Positions 8,805-18,818 of a stretch of 64,000 nucleotides of DNA are shown piece by piece. The notes beneath the pieces are model-generated. The model was not told the DNA's origin and searched no databases. It saw nothing but the letters and a program-made list of their open reading frames with translations. The translations under genes were made by a program, and so were the position numbers. The DNA comes from Ferrimonas balearica DSM 9799 (GTDB taxonomy: Bacteria; Pseudomonadota; Gammaproteobacteria; Enterobacterales; Shewanellaceae), in assembly GCF_000148645.1 (NCBI RefSeq), contig NC_014541.1, forward strand, positions 4,053,139 to 4,117,138. Direction: 5' to 3'. Position 1 is the stretch's first letter; each line of letters opens with the position of its first letter.

Positions 8805-10610
8805 ATGAGAGAGTCCATGAGCGCCGACACCCTTCTGTCCGATTGCCGGGTCCCCGTTCTGGGGATTTGTGCGTACAGCGGCACCGGGAAAACCACCCTG
8901 CTGCTGAAACTGCTGCCTGAACTGAACCGCCGTGGCCTCAAGGTGGCCGTGGTCAAACACGCCCACCACAACTTCGAGGTGGATAAGCCCGGCAAGGACA
9001 GCTTTGAGCTGCGTAAAGCCGGCGCCGACCAGATGCTGATCGGCTCCAGCAACCGCCGCGCCCTGATGATGGAGCGCCCGGTAGAGGGCGACCCGGACCT
9101 CAAAGAGCTGCTGGCGATGATCGACCAGAGCCGGGTCGACCTGATCCTGGTGGAAGGCTTCAAGAAGCTGGCCCTGCCCAAGCTGGAACTGCACCGGGCC
9201 GAAGTGGGCAAACCCTTTGTGTTCACCCACGACCCGCTGATCCAGGCCATCGCCTGCGACGACGCCACCCAACTGCCCGCCGACTGCACCCTGCCGCAAC
9301 TCTCCATCAACGATGTCGACGCCATTGCCGACTTTGTGCAGGGCTTTATCGCCAGCTGGACCCCTGTGGCTCCGGCACCGCTGGGCCCGAGCTGCGACAG
9401 CGTAGAGCGCAAACAGCTGTCGGTTAACCAGAGCGTGGCCCGCATTCTGGCCAAGGTGTCCCCGCTGCGTGACACCGAATCCCTGAGCCTCACCGAAGCC
9501 CGTGGCCGGGTCCTGGCCAGCGACGCCATCTCCCCCATCAACGTGCCCCAGCACACCAACTCGGCAATGGACGGCTACGCCGTTGCCCACGGCGACGCGG
9601 ACGAGTACACCGTGGTCGGCGAGGTGTTTGCCGGTCACGCCTTTGATGGCGTGGTGGGTGCCGGTGAAGCGGTCAAGATCATGACCGGCGCGCCGCTGCC
9701 GGCCGGAGTCGACAGTGTCGTGATGCGTGAACTGGCCCAGGAGCAGGACGGCAAGGTGCGCTTTGACGGCGCCATTGAGCCGGGCCAGAACGTCCGCCAG
9801 GCCGGTGAAGACATTCAGGTGGGCGCCACCGCGCTGACCGCCGGTGCCCGCATCGGTGCCGCCGAGATGGGCCTGCTGGCCTCTCTGGGGCTGGCCCAGC
9901 CCACCGTTTACCGTCGTCCCAAGGTGGCCATCTTCTCCACCGGTGACGAAGTCTGTGCCCCCGAACAGCCGCTCAAACCGAACTGCATCTTCGACGCCAA
10001 CCGCTTCAGCCTGCACGGCATGCTGGCACAGCTGGGCTGCGACGTGATCGACCTCGGCATCATCGAGGACAGCGAAGCGGCCATGATCGCCGCCCTGTCC
10101 GGCGCTGCCGAGCAGGCCGACGTGGTGATCAGCTCCGGCGGCGTGTCCGTGGGTGACGCTGACTTCATCAAAGATGCCCTGGCCAAGCTGGGCACCATCG
10201 ACTTCTGGAAGATCGCCATGCGTCCGGGTCGCCCGCTGGCGTTTGGCAGCATCGGCAACGCCCTGTTCTTCGGCTTGCCGGGCAACCCGGTGGCGGTGAT
10301 GGTCTCATTTATGCAGTTCGTTCAGCCCGCCCTGCGCAAGCTGGCCGGTGAAGCCAACTGGCAACCGCAGTTGATTCGCGCCATCGCCACCGAGCCGATG
10401 CGCAGCCGCAGCGGCCGCACCGAGTTCAGCCGTGGCGTCGCCAGCCTGGGGGCCGGCGGCCAGCTGGAGGTGCGCACCACCGGCAGCCAGGGCAGCGGCA
10501 TCCTGAGCTCCATGGTGCAGGCCAACTGCCTGATCGTTCTCGAAGAAGCGGTCGACCAAGTCCGCCCGGGCGAACCGGTCTGGGTACAACCTTTCGCCGA
10601 TCTGATGTAG
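8805..10610 (+). CDS. moeA: MobB-MoeA fusion (cofactor adaptor / molybdopterin molybdotransferase)
   Basis: A two-domain protein of 601 residues. Residues 1-185 are MobB: a P-loop GICAYSGTGKTTLLLKLL, then VVKHAHH and VEGFKK. After a linker, residues 205-600 are MoeA, with INVPQHTNSAMDGYAV, the molybdate-insertion segment IMTGAPLPAGVD, and SSGGVSVGDADF. MoeA inserts Mo (or W) into adenylylated molybdopterin. MobB binds GTP and assists MobA. Such fusions are known in Shewanella-type genomes. ATG 8817 is an alternative start with a GAGAG sequence nearby, and neither start has a strong RBS. It lies 8 nt after mobA and 9 nt before moaA. Confidence 0.9.
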   Translation: MRESMSADTLLSDCRVPVLGICAYSGTGKTTLLLKLLPELNRRGLKVAVVKHAHHNFEVDKPGKDSFELRKAGADQMLIGSSNRRALMMERPVEGDPDLKELLAMIDQSRVDLILVEGFKKLALPKLELHRAEVGKPFVFTHDPLIQAIACDDATQLPADCTLPQLSINDVDAIADFVQGFIASWTPVAPAPLGPSCDSVERKQLSVNQSVARILAKVSPLRDTESLSLTEARGRVLASDAISPINVPQHTNSAMDGYAVAHGDADEYTVVGEVFAGHAFDGVVGAGEAVKIMTGAPLPAGVDSVVMRELAQEQDGKVRFDGAIEPGQNVRQAGEDIQVGATALTAGARIGAAEMGLLASLGLAQPTVYRRPKVAIFSTGDEVCAPEQPLKPNCIFDANRFSLHGMLAQLGCDVIDLGIIEDSEAAMIAALSGAAEQADVVISSGGVSVGDADFIKDALAKLGTIDFWKIAMRPGRPLAFGSIGNALFFGLPGNPVAVMVSFMQFVQPALRKLAGEANWQPQLIRAIATEPMRSRSGRTEFSRGVASLGAGGQLEVRTTGSQGSGILSSMVQANCLIVLEEAVDQVRPGEPVWVQPFADLM

Positions 10611-10619
10611 GAGAAGCCA

Positions 10620-11606
10620 ATGGCTTTGATCGACGGTTTTGGACGCAAAATCAGCTACCTGCGCATGTCCGTTACGGACCATTGCGATTTTCGCTGTGTC
10701 TACTGCATGGACGAAGACCCCACCTTCCTGCCCCGTGATCAGGTGCTGACTCTGGAGGAGCTGCACCAGATCGCCCAGGCCTTTACCGAGCTGGGAGTGG
10801 AGAAGATCCGCCTGACCGGTGGCGAGCCGCTGGTGAAGAGCGACCTGACCTACCTGGTGGAACAGGTTGCCGCCCTGCCGGGCCTGAGAGACCTGTGCCT
10901 GACCACCAACGGTTCACGCCTCAAGAAGTTTGCCCAGCCGCTGCAGGCGGCGGGCCTGAAGCGCATCAATATCAGCCTCGACACGCTGGACCCGGAGCGT
11001 TTCACCGCAGTGACCCGCAACGGCAAGCTGGAGCGGGTGCTGGCCGGCATCGATGCCGCCATCGAAGCGGGCTTTGAGCGCATTAAGCTCAACACCGTGG
11101 CGATGAAGGGCAGCAACGATGATGAGATCCTCGACCTGGTGGCGTTCGCGCGCGACAAAGGCGTGGACATCAGCTTTATCGAAGAGATGCCGCTGGGCCA
11201 ACTGGACGCCAACCGCCGCCAGCAGAGCCTGCTGACCAGCGATGAGGTGCGCGCCATCCTGTCTGAGCGCTACGAGCTGGTGCCCACCACCGAAAACACC
11301 GGTGGCCCCGCCCGTTACTACCGCATGCCGGACAGCGACATCCGGGTCGGCTTTATCAGCCCCCACAGCCACAACTTCTGTGACGAGTGCAACCGGGTGC
11401 GGGTGACCACCACCGGCCAACTGCTGCTGTGCCTGGGCAACGAGAACGCGGTGGACCTCAAGGCCATCGTTCGCGCCCATCCTGGCGATACCGAGCGCCT
11501 GAAGCAGGCGATCCTCGACGCGATGATGAAGAAGCCGGAGAAGCACGAGTTCCGCACCGACGGCGAAACTCAGATCCTGCGCTTTATGAGCTTTACCGGC
11601 GGCTGA
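10620..11606 (+). CDS. moaA: GTP 3',8-cyclase, molybdenum cofactor step 1
   Basis: A radical-SAM enzyme of 328 residues that converts GTP to 3',8-cyclo-GTP, the first step of molybdopterin synthesis. The N-terminal cluster motif is CDFRCVYC (about residues 24-31) and LTGGEPL follows. The C-terminal second [4Fe-4S] cluster uses [18 protein letters not shown]. The last residues are TGG, although MoaA usually ends in GG needed for activity. AGGAG precedes ATG 10620. moaBCDE are not in the window. This is the last gene of the tup operon, closed by a strong terminator. Confidence 0.93.
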   Translation: MALIDGFGRKISYLRMSVTDHCDFRCVYCMDEDPTFLPRDQVLTLEELHQIAQAFTELGVEKIRLTGGEPLVKSDLTYLVEQVAALPGLRDLCLTTNGSRLKKFAQPLQAAGLKRINISLDTLDPERFTAVTRNGKLERVLAGIDAAIEAGFERIKLNTVAMKGSNDDEILDLVAFARDKGVDISFIEEMPLGQLDANRRQQSLLTSDEVRAILSERYELVPTTENTGGPARYYRMPDSDIRVGFISPHSHNFCDECNRVRVTTTGQLLLCLGNENAVDLKAIVRAHPGDTERLKQAILDAMMKKPEKHEFRTDGETQILRFMSFTGG

Positions 11607-11621
11607 CGGTCCGCCCGGTAC

Positions 11622-11655
11622 AAAAAAAGGCCAGCCCCGAGGGGCTGGCCTTTTT
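11622..11655. terminator. Bidirectional intrinsic terminator
   Basis: A 10-bp stem GGCCAGCCCC/GGGGCTGGCC with loop GA lies between a run of seven A and a run of five T. It ends the moaA transcript and can also end the convergent DUF2076 gene. Confidence 0.93.
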
Positions 11656-11672
11656 GTTGGTGTGCACCGGTC

Positions 11673-12338
11673 TCAGGCGAAATCGTCGTCACCGCCGAAG
11701 TCATCCCCACCAAAATCACCACCAAAGTCGTCACCAGCGTACTCATCACCGAAGCCGCCACCACCCGCGTACTGGGTGAAGTCCTGTTCTCCCGGGGCCT
11801 CGCAGTATTCGGAGGCGAAATCGCTGCCGCCGAGGAAGCTGCCGCCTTCGCTGGCCATCTCACTGCCGCTGTCAGCCAGATCGGCCGGAGCGTCGGTGAC
11901 CTCATTGATGGTTTCGTTCACCACCTCGGTGGGGGCGTCATGGCTGAACAGCATGTCGCTGATCAGGTGGCCCGCCACCATACCTGCCGCCACACCAGCC
12001 GCGGTCTGCATAAAGCCGCCAAAGGCGCTGCCCTGGCTCACCGGCTTGGGCGGTTGTGGGGCCGGGCGCTGGGCACCAAACATCTTGCTCATGGCACCAC
12101 GCTCGCTTTCACTGCGGTAGTGCGCGGCGCTCTGTTCCAGGTAGTCGTTCTTCTGCTTCAGCTCTTTGAGGGCCAGTTCCTGAACCAGAACCGCCTGGGT
12201 CAGTTTGTAGATCGCGTCAGGCTGCTGACCAATACGCTCGGCAATCAGGGCCGCCGCCTCAGCATCCTGAGGTTGGGACGGGGCCTGGCTCAGCTTAGTG
12301 GCCACATTTTCAATCAGTTCGCGCTCTTGCGGGGTCAT
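11673..12338 (-). CDS. DUF2076 domain protein
   Basis: A protein of 221 residues. It starts MTPQERELIENV, the conserved opening of DUF2076 proteins, then has a helical segment (about 10-75), a Pro-rich linker, a Gly/Ala-rich hydrophobic stretch (FGGFMQTAAGVAAGMVAGHL) and a low-complexity tail of repeated GGDDFGGD units. The function of the family is unknown. I chose ATG 12338 because family members begin with MTP. An in-frame ATG at 12371 would add 11 residues. It is convergent with moaA and divergent from the DUF3313 gene. Confidence 0.75.
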   Translation of the reverse strand: MTPQERELIENVATKLSQAPSQPQDAEAAALIAERIGQQPDAIYKLTQAVLVQELALKELKQKNDYLEQSAAHYRSESERGAMSKMFGAQRPAPQPPKPVSQGSAFGGFMQTAAGVAAGMVAGHLISDMLFSHDAPTEVVNETINEVTDAPADLADSGSEMASEGGSFLGGSDFASEYCEAPGEQDFTQYAGGGGFGDEYAGDDFGGDFGGDDFGGDDDFA

Positions 12339-12545
12339 GCTCTTTCTCAACAGGAAGGACTGAAACTTCATTTAGCACCCCGAAAACCGGCCTGTCCAGC
12401 ATAAAGCTCCGCAATAACAGGGCGTTACAGAGCCGACAAACTTCCATCAACGGTTCCGCTGCCGGACCACAACAGAGCGGGCTCTGCGGGCATTTTTCCC
12501 CACCCTGTCTATACCTTAAGCGTGACTGTGCCAAAGGAGACCACC

Positions 12546-13214
12546 ATGCGACTGCCCCTGATTGCCCTGGCCCTGTTGAGTCTGTTGCTGCTGCCCGCTC
12601 AGGCCAAGGACGACTTTCCCGATGTGACAGACGACGGCCTTAAACGGGTGCCCTCCAAGCAGGTGGAGGTGCTGTACTGGCGCGATGGTGCGTCGTTGGC
12701 GCCCTATCGCCGGGTGGCGATCCTCGACTGCTTTGTCGCCTTCCGCAAAAACTGGGAGCGAGACTACAACAGTGGTCGACGGGAGCTGTCGCAGCGGATT
12801 GACGGCAAGGACATGGCACGGATCCAGGCGGACCTGGCCAAGGAGTTCAGGGTGATCTTCACCCGCGAGCTGGAGCAGCGGGGCGGCTACGAGATCGTCA
12901 GCACCGACGTGGTGGACGATGACGTCCTGCTGCTGCGTCCCGCCATCATCAATCTGGATGTGGCGGCGCCGGACATCCCAAGCTCAAGCCCACAGCGTAA
13001 CTATGTGGCGTCGGCCGGTTCCATGACGCTTTACCTGGAGCTTTATGATGCTGCCACCAAGGACCTGATTGGCCGCGTCGTGGACGCGCGCCAGGCTCGG
13101 GACAACGCCACATTTCAGTATGCTAACCGGGTGACGAACAAGGCAGAAGCGGATGCGATGTTGCGGCGCTGGGCTGACCTGCTGGTCAAAGCGCTGAATG
13201 AAGCGAAGAAGTGA
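12546..13214 (+). CDS. DUF3313-family exported protein
   Basis: 222 residues with a Sec signal peptide (MRLPLIALALLSLLLLPAQA). The mature part contains segments typical of DUF3313: YRRVAILDCFVAFRKNW, LLRPAIINLDVAAPD, VASAGSMTLYLELYDA and AMLRRWADLL. It has no lipobox, although some relatives are lipoproteins. Function is unknown and it is probably periplasmic. AAGGAG (12534-12539) supports ATG 12546 over the upstream frame start at 12522. A terminator follows directly, so it is monocistronic. Confidence 0.78.
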   Translation: MRLPLIALALLSLLLLPAQAKDDFPDVTDDGLKRVPSKQVEVLYWRDGASLAPYRRVAILDCFVAFRKNWERDYNSGRRELSQRIDGKDMARIQADLAKEFRVIFTRELEQRGGYEIVSTDVVDDDVLLLRPAIINLDVAAPDIPSSSPQRNYVASAGSMTLYLELYDAATKDLIGRVVDARQARDNATFQYANRVTNKAEADAMLRRWADLLVKALNEAKK

Positions 13215-13225
13215 AAGGCAGAAAC

Positions 13226-13253
13226 GAAAAACCCCCGCAGTGCGGGGGTTTTT
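13226..13253 (+). terminator. Intrinsic terminator
   Basis: The stem ACCCCCGC/GCGGGGGT is flanked by an A-run and a run of T. It closes the DUF3313 gene and, on the other strand, lies just past the end of tRNA-His, so it may serve both. Confidence 0.88.
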
Positions 13254-13261
13254 CTGAATAA

Positions 13262-13338
13262 TGGGGTGGCTGACGGGACTTGAACCCGCGACAACCGGAA
13301 TCACAATCCGGGACTCTACCAACTGAGCTACAGCCACC
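13262..13338 (-). tRNA. tRNA-His(GTG)
   Basis: 77 nt including an encoded CCA. Read on the minus strand it begins GGTGGCTGTAGCTCAG, has the anticodon loop TTGTGAT (anticodon GTG), a GGTTCAAGTCC T-arm, and ends GCCACCCCA. The extra 5' G (G-1) typical of tRNA-His is encoded. The sequence is very close to E. coli hisR. Confidence 0.96.
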
Positions 13339-13384
13339 ACTGTCGGGACTTCTGGCGTGCCAGAACTGTCAAAGAACCTCGGAA

Positions 13385-13461
<77 letters not shown>

Positions 13462-13480
13462 TCTCTCTTTGACGGCGGAC

Positions 13481-13486
13481 ATAATA
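13481..13486 (-). promoter_or_regulatory. Candidate -10 box of the tRNA-Arg/His transcript
   Basis: On the minus strand TATTAT lies 20 nt upstream of the tRNA-Arg 5' end. It is followed by a GC-rich discriminator (GTCCGCC), as expected for a stringently controlled tRNA promoter. The -35 region is poor, so the call is tentative. Confidence 0.4.
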
Positions 13487-13668
13487 CGTAAGCCCTATGG
13501 CGCCGTCCATGCTTTTTTGGCCCAATATCGGCCAAGTGGTGGAATTTTAACTAGCAATGGTAAAAAAGCATAGTAAAAACAACAAAAAACATTGAAGCCA
13601 GCTGCTTTTTTAGTCAATCTGTCTCGAATTACATTTTGAAACATCACATCGGCAAGGATCGCGGTGGC

Positions 13669-16272
13669 ATGCCCAACCGGAAGGCGCAAACGTCGCAATC
13701 GGAACTGACGTTTCTAAAGCGGCGTATCAATCGATTGAAAAAAATGGCCAGTCGTTACAAGACGGCGGCCTCCCTGCAATCGATCCTGTTTCGCGTCTCC
13801 GAACTGGCCAATCATTGCCCCACCATGGAGCGGTTTTATCAGGAACTGGCCCCGCTGGTGCAGCAGTTTCCCGGCACCGAGAACTGCTACGTCGCCCTCT
13901 ATAACCCGGCCGAAGAGCGCTTCGACTTCCCCTTCTTTCTGGATCAGCAGGACCCCCGTCCGCACATTGACGCAGAGCGTCTGATGGCGGGCTGCACCGG
14001 CTACGTCTATCGCCACGGTCAGCCCCTGTGTGTCGACAGCCAGGGGCTGGCCGCCCTGGTGGAGCAGGGCGAAGTGCAGCGCCTTGGGCACCCCGCTCAG
14101 GCCTGGCTGGGCGTGCCGCTGAAACAGCAGGACACCGTGGTGGGGGTGTTGGTGTTGCAGTCCTACCAAATCGGCTTCCGCTACAGCGATGCCCAGCGGG
14201 AGTTCCTCACCTTTATCGGCCAGCACCTGACCACCGCCATGGCCCGCCTGACCCAGCGCGAACAAACCGAACGTTTGATCGAACACCGCACCCAGGCCCT
14301 CAGTCGCGCCAACAAGGCACTGCAGGCTGAGGTGGCACAACGCCGCCGGGCGGAACGGCTGCAGGGCGCCCTGTTGGAGATCACCGAGATCACCGCCAGT
14401 GGCCGGGACATCAACAGCTTCTACCGGGCCATCCACTCGGTGCTGCGCCACCTGTTGTACGCCGACAACTGCTTCGTCGCCCTGCTCGCCCCTGACAATC
14501 AGTGGCTCACCTTTCCCTATTTCGAGGCCGGAGACGCCCTTGAAGCGCCCGTCACCCGCCCCCTCGGTGACGGCCTGACCGAACGGGTGATGGCCGCACA
14601 ACGGCCGGTTCGACTCAGTCGCGAAACCATTGAGGCGGCCTACCGGGACGGCTCCCTGGGCCAGAATGTGGATCGCTGCCTGATCGACCTTCAGGACTGG
14701 ATGGGTGCCCCGCTGCTGATCGAGGGTGAGATCCGCGGTGTGTTGGCGGTCTTCAGCCAGCACCCCCACTACGGCTACGACGACAAGGATCTGGAACTGC
14801 TGGGCTTTGTCTCCCAGCACATCAGCACCGCCATTGAGCGGCGCCAGGCGCTGGAGCAGCGGGTCCGCTACCGGGAAGAGCTGGAGCGCAAAGTGACGGA
14901 GCGCACCCGCGAGATGCACGCCATGAACGTCGACCTGCAGCGCCAGATCCAGCAACGGCGCAAAGCGGAGAACCGACTTCGCCACGATGCCCTGCACGAC
15001 GCCCTGACCGGCCTGCCCAACCGGGCGCTGCTGCTGAACCGGCTCGATCAGGCCCTCAAGCACATCAAGCGCCACGCCAATGAACGCTTTGCCCTGCTGT
15101 TTATCGACCTGGACCGCTTCAAGCTGGTGAACGACTCGCTGGGCCACCTGGCCGGCGACCTCCTGCTGGAAACCATCGCCCGGCGCCTTGGCGAGTGCAT
15201 CCGGGACAACGACACCCTGGCCCGGCTGGGCGGCGATGAGTTTGTGATCCTGCTGGACAGCATCCGCAACCGCCAGCATGTGGAGGAGGTGTCAGAGCGG
15301 ATTCTGGAGCGGGTTCGCCAGCCCCTGCAGCTGGAAGGCAAAGAGTTCTTCCCCGGCGCCAGCATCGGCATCGCCCTGGCTGACCCACACCACAACGCTT
15401 CGCCCCAAAGCCTGCTGCGGGACGCCGACGCGGCGCTTTACCACGCGAAGTCGGCGGGACGCGGTGGCCTGCAGTTCTTCGACCGCAAAATGCACGCCGA
15501 GGCGGTGGCTGACCTGACCCGGGAGGCGCAGTTCCGCCAGGCCCTGAGCCAACGCGAAATCACAGTGCACTACCAGCCGGTGATGGATCTGGACCAGCAG
15601 CAGGTGGTGGGAATGGAAGCGCTGGCGCGCTGGCACCACCCGCAACTGGGCGAGCTGACCCCGGACCAGTTTCTGCCCTGGGCCTGCCACAGTGGTGCGG
15701 TGGCCGAGCTGGACCGCTATGTGCTGGAGCAGGTGTGCCGCGATTACCCCCACCTGCGCAGCAAGATTGGGCGCCACGGCTGGGTGCACGTCAACCTCGA
15801 CCTCACCCACCTGCGCTCCAGCAGCAAGCTGGAACAGCTGGAGCAGTGCATCGAGTCACTGAGCATGCCCAAGGCACAGCTCGCTCTGGAGTTCTCCGAA
15901 CGGGATCTGCTGGTCGATCAGCGCACCCTGCACGAGGGGCTGAACCGCTTACAGCGGTTGGGGGTGAAACTGGGGCTGGATGATTTTGGTACCGGCTACA
16001 GTGCCCTCACCCTGCTGCCCCAGCTTCCGCTGGACTTCGTCAAGGTGGATAAGGGCTACAGCCACAAGAGCACTCACTGCGAACGCCATCGGGCGGTGCT
16101 GGAGTCGCTGGTGGCGCTCTCCGCCGAACTGGGCTTTGTGCTGAGTGCCGAGGGGATTGAGCAGCCGGGTCAGCACCAGCTGCTCAAGGGCCTGGGGTGT
16201 CGCTGGGGCCAGGGCTACCTGTTTAACAGCCCGCAAGCCCTGGCGAAAGAGACGGCCAGCGAGTCCGGCTGA
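13669..16272 (+). CDS. GAF-GAF-GGDEF-EAL cyclic-di-GMP enzyme
   Basis: A soluble protein of 867 residues. Two GAF-like sensory regions (about 25-200 and 230-400), separated by coiled coils, precede GGDEF (about 440-600) and EAL (about 615-860) domains. The diguanylate cyclase site is intact (LGGDEF) with an RDND inhibitory I-site five residues before it. The phosphodiesterase residues also look intact: MEALARW, VNLDL, LEFSE, DDFGTGYS, VDKGY and AEGIEQ. It may therefore have either or both activities. ATG 13669 has AAGGA 10 nt upstream. A TTG at 13636 in the same frame lacks support. It converges on rep, with only 4 nt between the stops. Confidence 0.88.
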   Translation: MPNRKAQTSQSELTFLKRRINRLKKMASRYKTAASLQSILFRVSELANHCPTMERFYQELAPLVQQFPGTENCYVALYNPAEERFDFPFFLDQQDPRPHIDAERLMAGCTGYVYRHGQPLCVDSQGLAALVEQGEVQRLGHPAQAWLGVPLKQQDTVVGVLVLQSYQIGFRYSDAQREFLTFIGQHLTTAMARLTQREQTERLIEHRTQALSRANKALQAEVAQRRRAERLQGALLEITEITASGRDINSFYRAIHSVLRHLLYADNCFVALLAPDNQWLTFPYFEAGDALEAPVTRPLGDGLTERVMAAQRPVRLSRETIEAAYRDGSLGQNVDRCLIDLQDWMGAPLLIEGEIRGVLAVFSQHPHYGYDDKDLELLGFVSQHISTAIERRQALEQRVRYREELERKVTERTREMHAMNVDLQRQIQQRRKAENRLRHDALHDALTGLPNRALLLNRLDQALKHIKRHANERFALLFIDLDRFKLVNDSLGHLAGDLLLETIARRLGECIRDNDTLARLGGDEFVILLDSIRNRQHVEEVSERILERVRQPLQLEGKEFFPGASIGIALADPHHNASPQSLLRDADAALYHAKSAGRGGLQFFDRKMHAEAVADLTREAQFRQALSQREITVHYQPVMDLDQQQVVGMEALARWHHPQLGELTPDQFLPWACHSGAVAELDRYVLEQVCRDYPHLRSKIGRHGWVHVNLDLTHLRSSSKLEQLEQCIESLSMPKAQLALEFSERDLLVDQRTLHEGLNRLQRLGVKLGLDDFGTGYSALTLLPQLPLDFVKVDKGYSHKSTHCERHRAVLESLVALSAELGFVLSAEGIEQPGQHQLLKGLGCRWGQGYLFNSPQALAKETASESG

Positions 16273-16276
16273 CCCG

Positions 16277-18292
16277 TTACTGCTTATTGAGCATCGCCCG
16301 CAGCATCGCCACGTTGGTGCGGCCGGTGTTCATCCGCTCCTGCTCTGACGGCTGCTTCTGACGGTTTTCCCACACCAGATCATCCTGTGGCAGCTCCAGC
16401 AGGAAGCGGCTGGGCTCACAGCGGATCTGCTCACCGAACTGGCGACGCTCCCGGCACAGGGTGAAGATAAGCTCGCGCTGGGCCCGGGTGATGCCCACAT
16501 AGGCCAGCCGGCGCTCCTCCTCCACATTGCCCTCATCAAGGCTGCTCTGGTGGGGCAGCAGGCCCTCTTCAGTCCCCACCATAAAGACGTAGGGGAACTC
16601 CAGGCCCTTGGAGGCGTGGAAGGTCATCATCTGCACCTGGTCCGCCTCCTCTTCTTCAGAGTTGCGCTCCATCATGTCCCGCAGGGTCAGACGGGTCACC
16701 ACCTGACTCAGGGTCATCGGCTCCTCCAGATCATCCCCTTCGATCATGTCGGTGATCCAGCGATACAGCTCGGACACGTTCTTCATCCGCATCTCCGCCG
16801 CCTTGGGGCTGGGGGAGGTGTCGTAGAGGTGATCCTCGTAGTTGATCTCGCGCACCAGGTCCTTCAGCGCCGCCAGAGTGTCACCCCGCTCGGCGCGGTC
16901 ACCCAGCTCCACCAGCCAGCGGGTAAACACCATCACGGTTTCCGCGGCCTGAGGCGGCAACACCTGCTCCAGCGCCGGGTCAAACGCCGCCGCAAACAGA
17001 CTGATCTGACGCTCGTTGGCCAGTCGCCCCAGCTTCTCCAGGGTGGCCGGGCCCATGCCCCGCTTGGGCACGTTGCAGACCCGCAGGAAGGCGTTGTCGT
17101 CGTCCGGGTTCACCAGCAGGCGCAGGTAACCCATGATGTCCTTGATCTCAGAGCGGCTGAAGAAACTGGTGCCGCCGGAGAGCTTGTAGGGGATGCGGTT
17201 GGTCATCAGCGCCTTTTCAAACAGGCGTGACTGGTGGTTACCGCGGTAGAGAATGGCGTAATCCTTGAACTTGGCGTGGTTCACAAACTTGTGGCGCACC
17301 AGCTCTGCCACCACCCGCTCCGCCTCATGGTCCTCGTTGTTGGCCATGATCACCTTGAGCTTTTCGCCGTAACCCAGCTCGGAACGCAGGGTCTTGTCGT
17401 ACACGTGCGGGTTGTTGGCGATCAGGATGTTGGCGGCATTCAGGATGCAGCCGGAGGAGCGGTAGTTCTGCTCCAGCTTGATCAGCTTCAGGGCCGGGAA
17501 ATCCTTGCCCAGCAACACCAGGTTCTGCGGCTTGGCACCGCGCCAGGAGTAGATGGACTGATCATCATCCCCCACCACGGTAAAGCGGGCACGCTCACCC
17601 ACCAGCAGCTTCACCAGCTCATACTGGCTGGTGTTGGTGTCCTGATACTCGTCCACCAACAGGTAGCGCAGCCGGTTCTGCCACTTCTCCCGCACCTCGG
17701 CATGGGAGGCCAGCAGCAGGGTCGGCAGCATGATCAGGTCATCGAAATCGAGGGCGTTATAGGCGGTCAGGTGGGCCCGGTAGCGCTCATACAGCTGGGC
17801 ATGCAGGATCGCCTGCGGGTCACGCGCCAGCGTCAGCGCCTTCTCCGGCAGCACCAGATCGTTCTTCCAGTTGCTGATCTGGGTGATCAGCATGCGCAGC
17901 TGGTCTTTGTCTTCGTTCAGCTCGTCGGCGGTCAGCTCCTTGAGCAGCGCCAGAGTGTCCTGATCGTCAAACAGCGAAAAGCCGGGCTTCAGCCCCAGCA
18001 CTTTATGTTCGCGACGGATGATGTCGAGGCCCAGGGTGTGGAAGGTGGAGATCCAGAGACCACGGGCCTCCGCTTTACCCAGGGTTTGGGCCACCCGCTC
18101 CTTCATCTCGCGGGCCGCCTTATTGGTGAAGGTCACCGCCGCGATGTTGCGCGCCTTATAGCCGCACTGCTGCACCAGGTAGGCGATCTTGTTGGTGATC
18201 ACCCGGGTTTTGCCACTGCCGGCACCCGCCAGTACCAGGCAAGGCCCGGAGACGTAGTTCACCGCTTCTTGTTGCGCCGGATTGAGTTTCAT
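16277..18292 (-). CDS. rep: ATP-dependent DNA helicase Rep
   Basis: A superfamily 1 3'-5' helicase of 671 residues (E. coli Rep has 673) that helps replication forks past protein blocks. Walker A is AGAGSGKT, and other helicase motifs are [54 protein letters not shown] and VGITRAQ. The start at MKLNPAQQ (ATG 18292) aligns with the E. coli N-terminus. The upstream frame extension to 18310 is not needed. It is divergent from ubiK across about 125 bp. Confidence 0.95.
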   Translation of the reverse strand: MKLNPAQQEAVNYVSGPCLVLAGAGSGKTRVITNKIAYLVQQCGYKARNIAAVTFTNKAAREMKERVAQTLGKAEARGLWISTFHTLGLDIIRREHKVLGLKPGFSLFDDQDTLALLKELTADELNEDKDQLRMLITQISNWKNDLVLPEKALTLARDPQAILHAQLYERYRAHLTAYNALDFDDLIMLPTLLLASHAEVREKWQNRLRYLLVDEYQDTNTSQYELVKLLVGERARFTVVGDDDQSIYSWRGAKPQNLVLLGKDFPALKLIKLEQNYRSSGCILNAANILIANNPHVYDKTLRSELGYGEKLKVIMANNEDHEAERVVAELVRHKFVNHAKFKDYAILYRGNHQSRLFEKALMTNRIPYKLSGGTSFFSRSEIKDIMGYLRLLVNPDDDNAFLRVCNVPKRGMGPATLEKLGRLANERQISLFAAAFDPALEQVLPPQAAETVMVFTRWLVELGDRAERGDTLAALKDLVREINYEDHLYDTSPSPKAAEMRMKNVSELYRWITDMIEGDDLEEPMTLSQVVTRLTLRDMMERNSEEEEADQVQMMTFHASKGLEFPYVFMVGTEEGLLPHQSSLDEGNVEEERRLAYVGITRAQRELIFTLCRERRQFGEQIRCEPSRFLLELPQDDLVWENRQKQPSEQERMNTGRTNVAMLRAMLNKQ

Positions 18293-18417
18293 CGTCCTAC
18301 CTGTGAGCACACCGCATCGAGGGCGCGCATTCTATGCAAAATCGGGCCAGTTTGGCCACCTGTACTGCGCCGCTTTTCTGGTACCATGAAGCTATCAGTG
18401 ACCAATGGAAGTCTATT

Positions 18418-18681
18418 ATGATCACCCCGAACAAACTGGAGCAACTGGCACAACAACTGGGCGGCGCCCTGCCCCCGGGTCTGAAGAGTGCGGCGGACGA
18501 TTTTGAAGCCAAAGCCAAGACCATTCTGCAGAGCCAGCTGTCCAAGCTCGACATGGTGTCGCGCGAAGAGTTTGACCGTCAGGCCGCCGTGCTGGCCAAG
18601 ACCCGCATGATGGTGGAGCAGCTGGAAGCCCGCCTGGCCGCGCTGGAAGCCGAAAAAGGCGCCAACGACGATAACGCCTGA
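18418..18681 (+). CDS. ubiK: Ubiquinone biosynthesis accessory factor UbiK
   Basis: A small coiled-coil protein of 87 residues of the BMFP (YqiC) family, a UbiJ partner that supports ubiquinone assembly at the membrane. It matches in length and in MITPNKLEQLAQQL, an LQSQLSKLDMVSREEFD core and a C-terminal heptad coiled coil (VEQLEARLAALEAE). ATG 18418 was chosen over the longer frame from 18334, which overlaps the rep promoter region. Confidence 0.9.
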   Translation: MITPNKLEQLAQQLGGALPPGLKSAADDFEAKAKTILQSQLSKLDMVSREEFDRQAAVLAKTRMMVEQLEARLAALEAEKGANDDNA

Positions 18682-18818
18682 TACTGACGCGGGCGCCCGC
18701 CCGTGGACAGGGCGGTGGAACCACCCGGTATCCACCGCCGGTTGTTGGCAAAACTGGCCAGCAACGACAACCCGCCGTATTCTTTAAGTATCTTCATTCG
18801 CCACCTAGGGAGTACACC

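Noticed and set aside
8328-10016. 562-codon minus-strand frame opposite mobA and mobB-moeA
   Set aside because: Antisense to clearly recognised cofactor genes, with no ribosome binding site and no protein family.
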